A stretch of 64,000 nt of DNA, taken from positions 439,511 through 503,510 of the forward strand of contig CM039512.1 in NCBI GenBank assembly GCA_022432975.1. Direction: 5' to 3'. This DNA is from Begonia masoniana (lineage: Eukaryota; Streptophyta; Magnoliopsida; Cucurbitales; Begoniaceae). A program made the translations under genes and the position numbers. Below are positions 11,865 through 26,912 of the stretch, piece after piece. Position 1 is the first letter of the stretch; every line of letters starts with the position of its first letter. The notes beneath the pieces were generated by a model that was given only the letters and a program-made list of their open reading frames with translations, was not told the origin of the DNA and searched no databases.

Positions 11865-13414
11865 TGTAGGATCGAGATTGTCTAAGAGGGGGGGGGGGTG
11901 AATTAGACCCTTTTTAAAATTTAATTAAGTAGTCTAATATTAATTTCTTTCTTATTGTAAGACTCTAAATTAAAAGCAATCAGACAAGCAATCAAAGTAA
12001 AGAGAGAGAGAGAAATTTAACACACAGTGGTTTTTACGTGGTTCGGCCAAACCTTGCCTACATCCACGCTTCAAGGTTCACCCCTTGAAGATCCTTAACC
12101 TTCCCCTCAACCAGAATACACAGATCGGAATTCCGGGCTTCGATCAACTGCCTTTTACAAATCTGGATTGTTTTTCACGGGCGACAATCCACTGCCTTAT
12201 ACAAATATATGAGTTGGTAAAGTTCTAGCTCAGACTACACTCTCAAAGATTAAATCTCAAGTTATCGAATCGAGAGGTGTAGAAGAATAATACAGAGTAT
12301 ATGATTTTTGCAGGTTAGGGCTTAGGAATTCAATTCGCAAAAGTTGTATCTTCGTGCTCTAACCTTGGCTTAAATACTTTGTCTTCAGAATCGGCTTGAC
12401 TTCAATGCTCCTTATCCAATAATAGAAACTTTGTTACTGTTGGAGCAGCTTTCGTAAAGAAGCAGGTAGCCGTTGCTTTCTGAAAGCGCAAGTCGCCCGA
12501 CGCCATTAATGTACTCGACTTTAAGCTTCTGGGCGAGATACACTGTAGCTTTCGCGGCATAATTTAAAATCTGGCGGAAGACGTTGCTTTACAATTCTTG
12601 AACCGGCTTCGTTATGTTTGTGAAGCTTGAGCCGAATCAGAGGATGCTGCTCTAGAAGATGAACCGCTGTGAGAAGATGCACCATTAAACAACTGAAACG
12701 CTATCGGAAGATGTAGATATGAAGTCTTCCGGTTTTGTCGTCTATTGAGCGGAGAAGGTCTTCTTCGAAGTCTTCCGGTTTTGTCGCTTAGCGATCGGAT
12801 AACTTCGTCTTTCGAACTGAGGATGTAGATCTTGAGCGGATACTCTATATGAGAATTTCTTCTTTTGTCTTCTAGCGATCGGAGGACGTAGTCATTAAAA
12901 GCTTCGCCTTTTGTCGTTTTCCCATCGGTAGACTTAGCGTTAAACGCCATCGGATGATTCAGTCCTTAAACCCATCGGATGACTTAATCTTCGAAGTCAT
13001 CAGCTTTTGTCGTCTAGCGGGCGGTGGACTTCGTCTTTTATTTTCATTCACCGGTGGACTTCTTTTCTTTTAATATTTTAAATCACCGGTGGACTTCTTG
13101 GCAACTTGACCACTGAATGTGCATTCACAGCCCTGTTTTACTAATAAACCTAGGACACTCAACCAAATTTATTAGTAAACTAAAATACCCTTTTCAAGGG
13201 TATTTCCAACAGATTAATCTAAACAGCATATACATTATTTTCATTCAGTAAACATAATCAAATTATAATATAAACCATATAAACTCATCATCAAAAACAA
13301 ATTTGGACTTAATTATCATTTAAGTCAACAGTCTGACTGCAGCTTGATATAATATAAACCATATAAACTCATCATCAAAAACAAATTTGGACTTAATTAT
13401 CATTTAAGTCAACA
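11865..13414. mobile_element. Second solo LTR (Copia-like) nested in protease copy B
   Basis: The unit begins TGTAGGATCGAGATTG and ends TTTAAGTCAACA. It is flanked by gactt (11860-11864) and gtctt (13415-13419), a 5-bp target duplication with one mismatch. Just inside the left end is a G10 run followed by GTGAATTAG, and at about 12034 GTGGTTCGGCCAAACC. Both are typical of plant Copia LTRs. No coding domain is visible. An 84-bp tandem duplication affects the right end. Confidence 0.75.
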
Positions 13415-13431
13415 GTCTTGACTGGCAAGCT
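13264..13431. repeat. 84-bp tandem duplication across the solo-LTR right end
   Basis: 13264-13347 and 13348-13431 are near-identical copies. Each contains the LTR terminus (...GTCAACA), the target duplication and about 15 bp of flanking Copia sequence. The duplication therefore happened after the LTR had inserted. Confidence 0.85.
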
Positions 13432-13635
13432 TGACAACGAAGGATTTGGCAACACCTTTCGTGATGAAAAATGGCAGCTTACTAGAGGTTAATTGATTGT
13501 GGTGAGAGAAGAAAAATGCTCCGCATGTCACATACGTACACATTCCATTCGGGTCATCACAATCACCCCCCCTCCCCGGGGGCCCAACGTCCTCGTTGGC
13601 CACATTTCCGGTTGGGTACAGGCTCTGATACCATT

Positions 13636-13901
13636 TGTAACGACCCCTCATCCCAGCAAGATATTGTCCACTCTGGGAATTGGGCCGCAGCCCAATATCT
13701 TCCCCTCACGGCTTTGTTTGGCGAGAACTTCCCGGAATGTCTCCCAACCTGAAATTACTCTCGCCGAAGCACTTTTAACTTCGGAGTTCTTATGGGATCC
13801 GTTGCCAATCGTGCTCCAAAACGCGTCTTGCTATGTTGGGAGGGATCTCTTACATATGTTTCATTTCCACATACTTCCCCAAGCGATGTGGGATTGTGAC
13901 G
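13636..13901 (-). repeat. Cassandra LTR 1
   Basis: A 266-bp LTR. On the plus strand it runs from TGTAACGACCCC to GGGATTGTGACG. The 5S-like part is at about 13727-13805 and is more diverged than in LTR 4. Confidence 0.8.
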
Positions 13902-14095
13902 ACCCCCTTTTTTTACGACCCGAGATTCGCCTATACTCGAGTCCGGGATCCATCCACCCCGCAACCCGAGGTTTGCCCCGCAGTCGTACACATACGTACA
14001 CATTCCATTCGGGTCATCACAATCACCCCCCCTCCCCGGGGGCCCAACGTCCTCGTTGGCCACATTTCCGGTTGGGTACAGGCTCTGATACCATT

Positions 14096-14361
14096 TGTAA
14101 CGACCCCTCATCCCAGCAAGATATTGTCCACTCTGGGAATTGGGCCGCAGCCCAATATCTTCCCCTCACGGCTTTGTTTGGCGAGAACTTCCCGGAATGT
14201 CTCCCAACCTGAAATTACTCTCGCCGAAGCACTTTTAACTTCGGAGTTCTTATGGGATTCGTTACCAATCGTGCTCCAAAACGCGTCTTGCTATGTTGGG
14301 AGGGATCTCTTACATATGTTTCATTTCCACATACTTCCCCAAGCGATGTGGGATTGTGACG
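14096..14361 (-). repeat. Cassandra LTR 2
   Basis: A 266-bp LTR, nearly identical to LTR 1, differing at only a few positions (for example GGATTCGTTA here against GGATCCGTTG). Confidence 0.8.
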
Positions 14362-14555
14362 ACCCCCTTTTTTTACGACCCGAGATTCGCCTATACTCGA
14401 GTCCGGGATCCATCCACCCCGCAACCCGAGGTTTGCCCCGCAGTCGTACACATACGTACACATTCCATTCGGGTCATCACAATCACCCCCCCTCCCCGGG
14501 GGCCCAACGTCCTCGTTGGCCACATTTCCGGTTGGGTACAGGCTCTGATACCATT

Positions 14556-14979
14556 TGTAACGACCCCTCATCCCAGCAAGATATTGTCCGCTCTGGGGAT
14601 TGGGCCGCAGCCCAATATCCTACCCTCACGGCTTTGTTTGGCGAGAACTTCCCAGATGGTGACCCATCCTGGAATTACTCTCGCCGAAACACTTTTAACT
14701 TCGGAGTTCTTATGGGATTCGTTACACATCCCAGCAAGATATTGTCCGCTCTGGGGATTGGGCCGCAGCCCAATATCTTCCCCTCACGGCTTTGTTTGGC
14801 GAGAACTTCCCGGAATGTCTCCCAACCTGAAATTACTCTCGCCGAAGCACTTTTAACTTCGGAGTTCTTATGGGATTCGTTACCAATCGTGCTCCAAAAC
14901 GCGTCTTGCTATGTTGGGAGGGATCTCTTACATATGTTTCATTTCCACATACTTCCCCAAGCGATGTGGGATTGTGACG
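14556..14979 (-). repeat. Cassandra LTR 3, internally duplicated
   Basis: A 424-bp LTR with 158 bp of its 5S-bearing part present twice. The first 5S-like block (about 14648-14725) is the better preserved one, with GGTGACCCATCC intact. The second (about 14806-14883) resembles LTRs 1 and 2. The two blocks therefore descend from different units joined by recombination. Confidence 0.8.
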
Positions 14980-15173
14980 ACCCCCTTTTTTTACGACCCG
15001 GGATTCGCCTATACTCGAGTCCGAGATCCATCCACCCCGCAACCCGAGATTTGCCCCGCAGTCGTACACATACGTACACATTCCATTCGGGTCATCACAA
15101 TCACCCCCCCTCCCCGGGGGCCCAACGTCCTCGTTGGCCACATTTCCGGTTGGGTACAGGCTCTGATACCATT

Positions 15174-15439
15174 TGTAACGACCCCTCATCCCAGCAAGAT
15201 ATTGTCCGCTCTGGGGATTGGGCCGCAGCCCAATATCTTCCCCTCACGGCTTTGTTTGGCGAGAACTTCCCAGATGGTGACCCAACCTGGAATTACTCTC
15301 GCCGAAACACTTTTAACTTCGGAGTTCTTATGGGATTCGTTACCAATCGTGCTCCAAAACGCGTCTTGCTATGTTGGGAGGGATCTCTTACATATGTTTC
15401 ATTTCCACATACTTCCCCAAGCGATGTGGGATTGTGACG
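15174..15439 (-). repeat. Cassandra LTR 4
   Basis: A 266-bp LTR with a 5S-like block at about 15263-15342. It is followed by an internal-domain copy that stops at 15559, where Copia sequence resumes. Confidence 0.8.
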
Positions 15440-15559
15440 ACCCCCTTTTTTTACGACCCGGGATTCGCCTATACTCGAGTCCGAGATCCATCCACCCCGC
15501 AACCCGAGATTTGCCCCGCAGTCGTACACATACGTACACATTCCATTCAGGTCATCACA

Positions 15560-16102
15560 GCATTATATGTGATGAACGTGAAGATCGCGGATTCTATAGT
15601 CAATGTAGTGGGTAATAAGACTGCAAAGTTTGTGAATTCACCTTCTAAGAGAAAGGTTGAGAAGACTCGAAAGAAGTCAGGTTCTCAGGTGAAGTTCAGG
15701 TTGGGATCTGAGGGTACATCAGAGCTGGTGAGTCAGCCTATTACAGATGTTCAGTCACCAGTTTCAGTTTCATGTCAGAATAGTATTGTCAAAGGCAGAA
15801 CCATGTGGAAGGTTAAAACTCCGGGACGATATGATGAAACTGTGGGTTATGCATTGAATGTGTTTGAGGGTAACGATTCCTTTGTGGAGTTTTCAACATG
15901 TTCAGATGCAGTTCGTTGCGACAACCTTGATAGTTCAGTGATACCATGGAGGAGGAGATGTGATTTCTTCTTAAGTAAGTCTCTAAAGTTTAAGCAGGGC
16001 TTAAACTTTAACGGTATCGGATGTCGAGTTGGCCCATCTGAGACATTTGTGGTAGATGAGCTTATTTTTAATGGAGTTTTGCAAATCTGTTTCTTTGTCT
16101 GA
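15560..16102 (+). pseudogene. Orphan open frame at the Copia 3' side, unknown product
   Basis: This is the only stretch between protease and the 3' LTR that stays open, for about 180 codons. It begins with the end of protease copy B (KIADSIVNVV) and continues into a Lys/Ser-rich part (SPSKRKVEKTRKKSGSQVKF), then a tail with VPW-like and Cys-containing segments. I see no integrase HHCC, DDE or reverse-transcriptase YVDD motif. It may be a captured host fragment or an element-specific frame. Continuity with protease suggests it was once read through as one polyprotein. Confidence 0.5.
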
Positions 16103-16210
16103 ATGTCCTTGAAGGTGGAGATTGTCAGAGTTCAGTGTTCTGAATTCGCTTTGAGTTGGGCCGAGTAGCCCGTTTGGGCTCTCATGTGAAATTCGTGTCA
16201 AGGTGGAGTT

Positions 16211-16472
16211 TGTTAAAATTTGGTGTGATCCGAATTCTAGTTGGGCTGGATCAAACCCGTATATTAATATTAAGGTTTTACGTTTTCTCTATATATTGAT
16301 GCTTGAGTCGCAAAACTCATTGTATCGAATTTGATATTAGTGATTCTCTTCTCTGCTCGTGGTTTTCTCCCTTTTAGGATTTCTACGTAAAATTCGGTGT
16401 ACATTATTTTTTTTTTTTTTTTCGGTTTCTCGATCGTTCGTTACAGATGTATTATGGAGTCTAATTCTAACG
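16211..16472 (+). repeat. 3' LTR of the Copia element
   Basis: The 262-bp LTR from TGTTAAAATT to CTAATTCTAACG aligns along its full length with 7792-8057 but has diverged. It is preceded by the polypurine tract AAGGTGGAG (16200-16208). A second tract of the same kind lies at about 16112-16120, followed by a degenerate LTR-start-like stretch, so the 3' end looks partly duplicated. Confidence 0.88.
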
Positions 16473-16477
16473 TACAT

Positions 16478-17489
16478 GCACTCACTTTCACTACTTTTGA
16501 GTATCTCCACCTGCCACAACAGACATTTCAGCCATGATGATGATTCTCTGGCTAATAATTCCATTCCCCATGCAAACCGAGGACTTCGTTCAAGCGTCAA
16601 AACCAGACAAACTCATAATCCCAACACAGGAGTTAGTGACCCTAAGTAACTGCGCTTCTCTGGATCCATACCAATAGACAAGGCCGGGCCTCGGTTCTTC
16701 AGTTAGCCCATAACAGATGAACACTAAATTTCCAGTCCATGTAGCATGGGAAAGTTTTTCAGGATGCTGTAGCTAAGACTGTCCAAGATATAAAAATAGG
16801 TCAGACTAGCATAATCCCTGTAACAAATGTCTGTCTATCAGCAGGCACGTGGATAGCCATAGGCCCTAGATGCTAGAGGCCCAGCTTCTCTAGCATCTAG
16901 GGCCTTGTCTGTTACTTTCTTGTGTTCAACCCAGTCTTATCTTTCCAAGAGCTTCCAGTCTCCGGACCACATAACACACAGCAAGAAGACATCAACGCTG
17001 CTACACTCTACTCCTGTTTTGATACCAGACAAGGTTCATAACAAACAGGTTGATGAAAACATCTAAAACCGTGCTTGAAGAGGATAGGCCCAGAGAGTAA
17101 AAGTGGGGTGAAAAGAAACCAACTTTGAATTAAGGAATTACGAAGTATGAAAGGTAACAGGGTACGGAGTTAAAAAGGGGTGCTTCTCCCAAAATGTGAC
17201 GGGAAGAAGGCATGGCCATAGGGAGTGCTGCCTCAGCCTCTTGCTTTTTCAGTTTAATGATTTCAAAGCCCAAAGCGCCAAGCCATTAGTACTAGTTGAA
17301 GAAGAAGACGATTAAGATGGTCTGTTACCTTTAGTCTAATCTCAACAAAACAACTTTGACTATTAAACTTCAATTCATCGGAAAAGACTTATCGGTCTTA
17401 TTACATTAATTAAACACCAGAGTCTACGCCTATACCCTACATTCTTTGACTTTTTGGAAGAAAAAGGAGATTAGAGACCGTGTTAAGGT
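16478..17489. other. Intergenic stretch, no gene found
   Basis: No conserved frame is visible. It contains a 17-bp perfect hairpin at 16861-16905. The 250 bp nearest 17489 are the likely 3' untranslated and termination region of the next gene. Confidence 0.5.
16861..16905. repeat. 17-bp perfect hairpin
   Basis: AGGCCCTAGATGCTAGA (16861-16877) pairs exactly with 16889-16905 around an 11-base loop. There is no T-run after it and no coding context. Confidence 0.75.
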
Positions 17490-18484
17490 TCAATGTACTT
17501 TCTTAGTGAAGAAGCTGCGCAGGTTGAAGAGGTTAGACCCAGTTGCAGATGCAGAGCTTCCGCTACTTCCTCCTTCACCCACCAAACTCCGACCTCGATC
17601 CCTGCTCGCACAACCATCTTTACAATTTTCGTCGCTCCGGCAACTCAAATGGTGTCCATACCCCATGCATATTGGAACGTTCAAACTTATGACCTTGGCT
17701 TTTCCGGTGCTCCCCATTGTGCTGTTTTTACTCGGGCGATTCACAGGTGCTTCTTTTTGCCGGGAGCCATGGAGGTCTTGCATGAGCCGCCGCCTCGCCT
17801 TGCCTGCCAAACTGGGCTGCTCCGCCCTAAATAAAGCCCGGTTCTGGCCGGACTGCTTGGCAACTTCCTTGAATTGGACTCGCCAGATGAATTACTGCGT
17901 GAGCAAGGCGCGCTGTTGACCTTTCGAGCTCCCAAACCAACGGGATAGGGCTTTGGCCGGCTAGGCACATTTCCGGCGGATCTACTGCGTGAAAAGGGCC
18001 ATATATTGATGTTTAACTCAGCCGAACCGGAGCTGTTTCCTCTCTTTCTCTCTTTCTTCTTCTCCTTCTCCTTCACTTCCCTGATATTCGGCTCATTTTT
18101 CTTCTCGCCCTTCTTGAAAATATCTTTCCAGCGCTTCGATGGGGTCAATCCTGGCGTTGACTCTGCAATTACATGCCTTAGCTTGGATTCTCCACAGTTC
18201 TCTTGTTCAACAATGGCTGGCCCAAATGTCGGAGCTTCAGGCCCATCAGAATGCGGGTTCGGGTCCGGTTGGTTGGTGAGATTATGGTCGGGGAGGAGAT
18301 GGAGGGGAAGAAGAACTCCGTCGACGAAGAGTTGATCGGCGGAATGAAGATTGGTCTGCGGGAAAGAAGGGTTTCTGAGCATCCAGAACTCGAATTCCGG
18401 AGAGTTGGGGTCGCCGTTGCTGCTTCTTCTGCTGCTGCTTTGTGATAAAGGTGGAATTTTTCCATCGAGTCTTAGGTTCTCCAT
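17490..18484 (-). CDS. Uncharacterised plant Ser/Arg-rich protein, frameshifted in this sequence
   Basis: A single-exon gene of a plant family I recognise only as uncharacterised. The start is taken at MENLRLDGKI (18484), not the upstream in-frame ATG at 18517. The N-terminal part has SPEFEFWMLRNPSFPQ and ADQLFVDGVLLPLHLL. A basic region follows (RWKDIFKKGEKK), then a Ser/Arg-rich stretch (LNINIWPFSRSRSAGN, SRSNSSGESNSRK). The C-terminal part is in another frame and is also conserved (SLNVPICMGYGHHLSCRSDE, ending NLFNLRSFFTKKVH). The frames join if one base is missing from the A5 run (minus strand) at about 17757-17761. The protein would be about 331 residues. The basic, WPFSRSRSAGN-containing layout resembles membrane-associated kinase regulator-like proteins, but I cannot assign a function. 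Confidence 0.75.
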
Positions 18485-18617
18485 GTTCAGAGAGACAGAG
18501 AGAGGGAGAGAGAGCAACAGATGGGAGTTAAGAGAAGAGGTGGATGGTTGGTGGAAGTTTCTTTCTTTTCGAAATGTTCAAAGCCCACTGACCCTACAAA
18601 GCATTTAAGAAATAAGA

Positions 18618-18659
<42 letters not shown>

Positions 18660-20460
18660 TCAGAGAGTTGGGGCTAATGGTGCATGTTTTAAGATTATTT
18701 TAAATTGTTGTTTAGTACGCAGCACATGCATGTGTGTTTAAGGAGATTGGCACATAATTATCATCTAACCAAAGCCAAATCTCTGATACTTAAAAGACTT
18801 TTGACAACATCATCCTAGTGTGAGAAAGCAAATGCTGGTGGTCCTAAAAAACTGGATTAGTAAATAAAATAATGGGTTTGTTCCTGATTAATTAATGCGA
18901 GAGTGTCTGTGTTCCAGTTCATAATCAATCAGCAGCTGTGGACTGGATATTCACCAACTTATTTGATCTCCTTGGTCATAGACAGCTATAGTTGGAAGGT
19001 ATATAACATTATATAATACTTCTCAGCTGCGAACGTGTTGGAGGAAGGCATCAAGCAGCTAGGCTAGATCGTAGAAGAACAGCAGCAGGTCAAACTTATC
19101 ACGACATGGGATGATTCTTCAAGTTTTATACAGTACGTCTTTTTGGCTACGCAAACGCAATATTCTATCTTTTTAAAAATATCTTCTTCTTATTCTCTCC
19201 TCATTTGTTGGTTGAGTTTTTTGAATTCGTCCCTTTCGATCAAGTTTTAGCTTTTCGTTAATGGCGTTTGTTTGTAGGCGAAATGATGAGCCATGTGCTA
19301 GCAAAATCAGCAATATTTCATTGATGGGAGGGACCCCACCCAAAACAGACCCTTTCCAAGCTTGTATAGCTTCTTCCTCGTCCATCCGGACCACCTCACC
19401 AAAAATATCAATAATCTCTATCTATCATTTGCATACTAATTAATTGACCATCCATGAATTACTTCCAAAACACGATAACAGGTCAGCAGCGGTGGATGTT
19501 GTTGGAGGGGAACCATCTTTTGACACATTCTTGTATTCTTCAACTTAATTCATATTCAACTCTTCTAGCTTAGTCAAAAAGAAACTCATAAAAATGACAT
19601 GGAGATTTGAAATAGGCTGAGTTCTATGAATACAGAGTTCGTAGGAAGATGGAGCGTTAGAATCCAATGCAGGAAGCAAAAGCTGAAGAAGAGTGAGGGG
19701 TGGTCACATAGATGAAAAAGCTCCATTTGGCCAACAAGACAGCGACCAAGGATAAGGCCATTTTGGAGTTGGGAAGGAGACAATTAAGTCGAGCTCCTAC
19801 CACTGCCACTAACCCTCGTGCTTCCCTTTCTTTTTTTTCTTTTTTCTCTTCCTCCATCAACACCTTCTACCAATTTGGCCTCTTCCCTCCACTCAAAAAA
19901 AAAAACTAACACCAAATGATGTTAATAGTCATCTCCTGTTAAAGGCATAGCTTTTCTGGGTCCGATGGATAATTAGATGTGATACTTACCCACCCACCAC
20001 AACGTTGGAATTGAGAATCTGCCGCCAGTTTTTGCGCTGGAATCACATGGAAAAACACCAAATGCAGTGCGCTGAAGACCTCTGAACTCCACAGTATAAG
20101 AAAGCACGCTCAGCCATCGCCCAAATTAAAAGGCAGATTCACGAGGTTCTTCCCGCAGCTCCAACATCCATGAACTGCACTTCAACCGATGATTTAACCC
20201 TATAAAAGTACTTTCTGTACGAGCGAATAAGATGAGATTCAGAAGACAAAGCCAAAGTCGATTGAGAAACTGAAATTATCACACTTCTCAGCTTCCTACT
20301 CGTACTCAGATAGCCAGTTTGATGATAAGGAAAAAGGCAGGAGATCACAAGCATCACATTAGTGTCTGAACCTCTGCCCTTCACTCTCAAATATTTGTTC
20401 AAGACAAAATTCTTAAAAAAAAAAATGGAGATGAAATGAAACGAGAGTCTATTGCTGTGT
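18485..20460. other. Intergenic stretch, no gene found
   Basis: No frame with domain content. It includes a (GA)n tract (18622-18657) in the likely 5' leader of the minus-strand gene, and A-rich sequence. The last few hundred bases before 20461 should be the 3' untranslated region of the PFP-beta gene. Confidence 0.5.
18622..18657. repeat. (GA)n microsatellite
   Basis: About 17 uninterrupted GA units, some 140 bp upstream of the minus-strand start codon at 18484. Confidence 0.9.
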
Positions 20461-25293
<4,833 letters not shown>

Positions 25294-26142
25294 ATGAGGC
25301 GGAGATAATGGTGTAAAATGGGGAAGAAAAGGAAGCGTAGATTCGATCTATGCAAGATTGCAAGTCCTAAACTAAAGAAAAGGAATTGGAAGGGCAGAAG
25401 CGTCTTTTCGCATCGGATTCTCCGCCTAAATGATGGCGGGTACCAACCACAACAATCCACCCGGCCCATTAGGGGTAAACGGGTAAACGGGTGTTTGTTG
25501 AAGATGCGACGCGAGAAGTCTGTCAGTTAACAGGGTTTTGAAGAATATTATAAAGAGGTGGGTACTGGGTAGGCACGACGATGATTACAACCAGTGGTCG
25601 AAGATGATAATGTCGCGGAGGAGGATTTTCAGCTTTTACTACTTCCATCAGCATTCCGAGACTACCCAAAAAAGAAGAACTGAAAAAGAATCTCCTTTCC
25701 GTTGTTGTTTGCTCGATTTAAATGTGGGTAAAAGCTATGGAGAGATAACAACTGAAAAGCAAACTGCTTTACAATCAATCTGAATTCCACCATTGTTCTC
25801 TCCTTCAACTCTGAGGGAGAGCTTCAATCCAGATTCCAGAAGCCATGTGAGGCCAACCAAACCGATTCTTAAATCCATCGCTGCAAATCTAAAAAGCTCG
25901 ACCACTCTCCAGGCCTTAACTTTCTCTCAAAAGCTATCCACTTGCATCTACTTCTACTCTTACCTTCGTTCCAACATCATGATTGCTCTCTCCGTTAACT
26001 CTTTCCTACTCGATTTGCTTCCCGTCGTGTCTCCTTAAATATTCTAAAAACACTACAAACACAATCATTGTCAAAGTGGCCAACTATAGGACTCGGCATA
26101 AATGATTATTTTGCTCTGAACTTCCCTTTCAGTCGCCCCGGA
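25294..26142. promoter_or_regulatory. Shared upstream region of PFP-beta (minus) and the OVATE gene (plus)
   Basis: 849 bp between two divergent start codons. No coding frame has support. It must hold both 5' leaders and promoters. The sequence shows no clean TATA match that I would defend. Confidence 0.5.
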
Positions 26143-26640
26143 ATGAAAGGCTCAAGATCCAAAAGAGAGGATCGAGAGAAGAGGCAGCACCCTCCACAGC
26201 GAGGATACAGGGCCGCGCTGTGCTGCAGTTGTAGTTGCAGGCTTAGCGTGTCTTCTTCAGAAGAAGCAGGGAGCTCGAGCTCAGAGAGATTCGCTTCCAT
26301 TTCAAGTCTAGCCCACGCCATGGTGCAAGAGAGACTGGACCTCATGATTAGGGAGAGGCAAGAGGCGAGGCACGCAGAGAGAGAAAGGAGGAGGCAGAGA
26401 AGTGGAGTCACCAAGTTCGTCGTAATGGTGGCTATGCAGAAGAGCTCAGACGATCCAAGAGAAGACTTCAGAGAGTCTATGACGGAGATGATCATAGCAA
26501 ATCGAATAGAAGATCCGAAAGATCTAAGAAGCCTTTTGAATTACTACGTCTCCATGAACGAAGAAGAATGCTACAGCATCATACTCGAGGTCTTCTATGA
26601 TGTTTGTGCTGATTTATTTCTCTCTGGTAAATGTAGATGA
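26143..26640 (+). CDS. OVATE family protein (transcriptional repressor)
   Basis: Plant-specific repressor family that controls organ shape and works with TALE homeodomain proteins (family knowledge). Single exon, 165 residues from the first in-frame ATG ([10 protein letters not shown]). Residues about 20-55 are basic, then Ser/Glu-rich, with a CCSCSC cluster. A charged helix follows ([27 protein letters not shown]). The C-terminal OVATE domain (about 105-165) has [33 protein letters not shown] and [14 protein letters not shown]. The typical ending is present and the frame is intact. The KNOX gene in the same window belongs to a family that OVATE proteins bind, but the linkage is probably coincidental. 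Confidence 0.9.
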   Translation: MKGSRSKREDREKRQHPPQRGYRAALCCSCSCRLSVSSSEEAGSSSSERFASISSLAHAMVQERLDLMIRERQEARHAERERRRQRSGVTKFVVMVAMQKSSDDPREDFRESMTEMIIANRIEDPKDLRSLLNYYVSMNEEECYSIILEVFYDVCADLFLSGKCR

Positions 26641-26912
26641 ACTCTCTCTCATACAGATCACGAGATGAATCTCAGCTTTTAGATATGTTGTAAATTCCTC
26701 TTCTTTTTTATACTGGTTAGAGAACAACACAATCTGAACACACGTAGGTACCAGGAATAGCCATAATTTAGAGAATTGATGATTGGATACGAAGAAAAAA
26801 CATATAACACTTCATACACGTTTTGAATTTACAGTAGAGTTCCTCCAATCCATTATTTCATAAAGAGAATCAAACTGTAAGAGGAAGCAGGAAATTATTT
26901 GAAGAAAAATTT

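Larger units (their letters stand above)
13527..15559 (-). mobile_element. Head-to-tail array of four Cassandra-type TRIM units with 5S-rRNA-derived LTRs
   Basis: The unit repeats with a 460-bp period (anchor CATACGTACA at 13531, 13991, 14451, 15069 and 15529). The third unit is lengthened by 158 bp. Read on the minus strand, each unit has a TRIM layout: LTR ending GGGTCGTTACA, two bases, the primer-binding site TGGTATCAGAGCC, a short internal domain, the polypurine tract AAAAAAAGGGGG, then the next LTR. Each LTR contains a 5S-rRNA-like segment (AACTCCGAAGTTAA...GGCGAGAGTA...GGTGACC-like). This is the hallmark of Cassandra elements. The array starts and stops inside the internal domain and is flanked by gcat (13523-13526 and 15560-15563). 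Confidence 0.88.
7792..16472 (+). mobile_element. Copia LTR retrotransposon, pol-less and carrying nested insertions
   Basis: The 5' LTR is 7792-8057 and the 3' LTR is 16211-16472. The element is flanked by the target duplication tacat at 7787-7791 and 16473-16477. It contains a decayed gag-protease region, but I see no integrase, reverse transcriptase or RNase H motifs anywhere between the LTRs. Nested in it are a 1.5-kb solo LTR (9046-10556), a second solo LTR (11865-13414) and a Cassandra array (13527-15559). The gag and protease residues resemble the Tnt1/Tork lineage. The two LTRs differ at many positions, so the insertion is old. The 3' LTR ends ACG where the 5' LTR ends ACA. Confidence 0.88.

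Noticed and set aside
13727..15342. 5S-rRNA-like segments as real 5S rRNA genes
   Set aside because: They are truncated and substituted, lie inside LTRs next to a primer-binding site, and recur with LTR spacing. This is Cassandra, not an rDNA array.
13833..15437. A 534-codon open frame, the second longest in the window
   Set aside because: It runs across the tandem Cassandra units and is itself repetitive. It is open because the repeat period keeps phase in places. There is no protein domain, and the opposite strand is open too.
26068..26142. Extended OVATE protein from a TTG at 26068
   Set aside because: Not an ATG. The first ATG (26143) gives a normal short OVATE protein.
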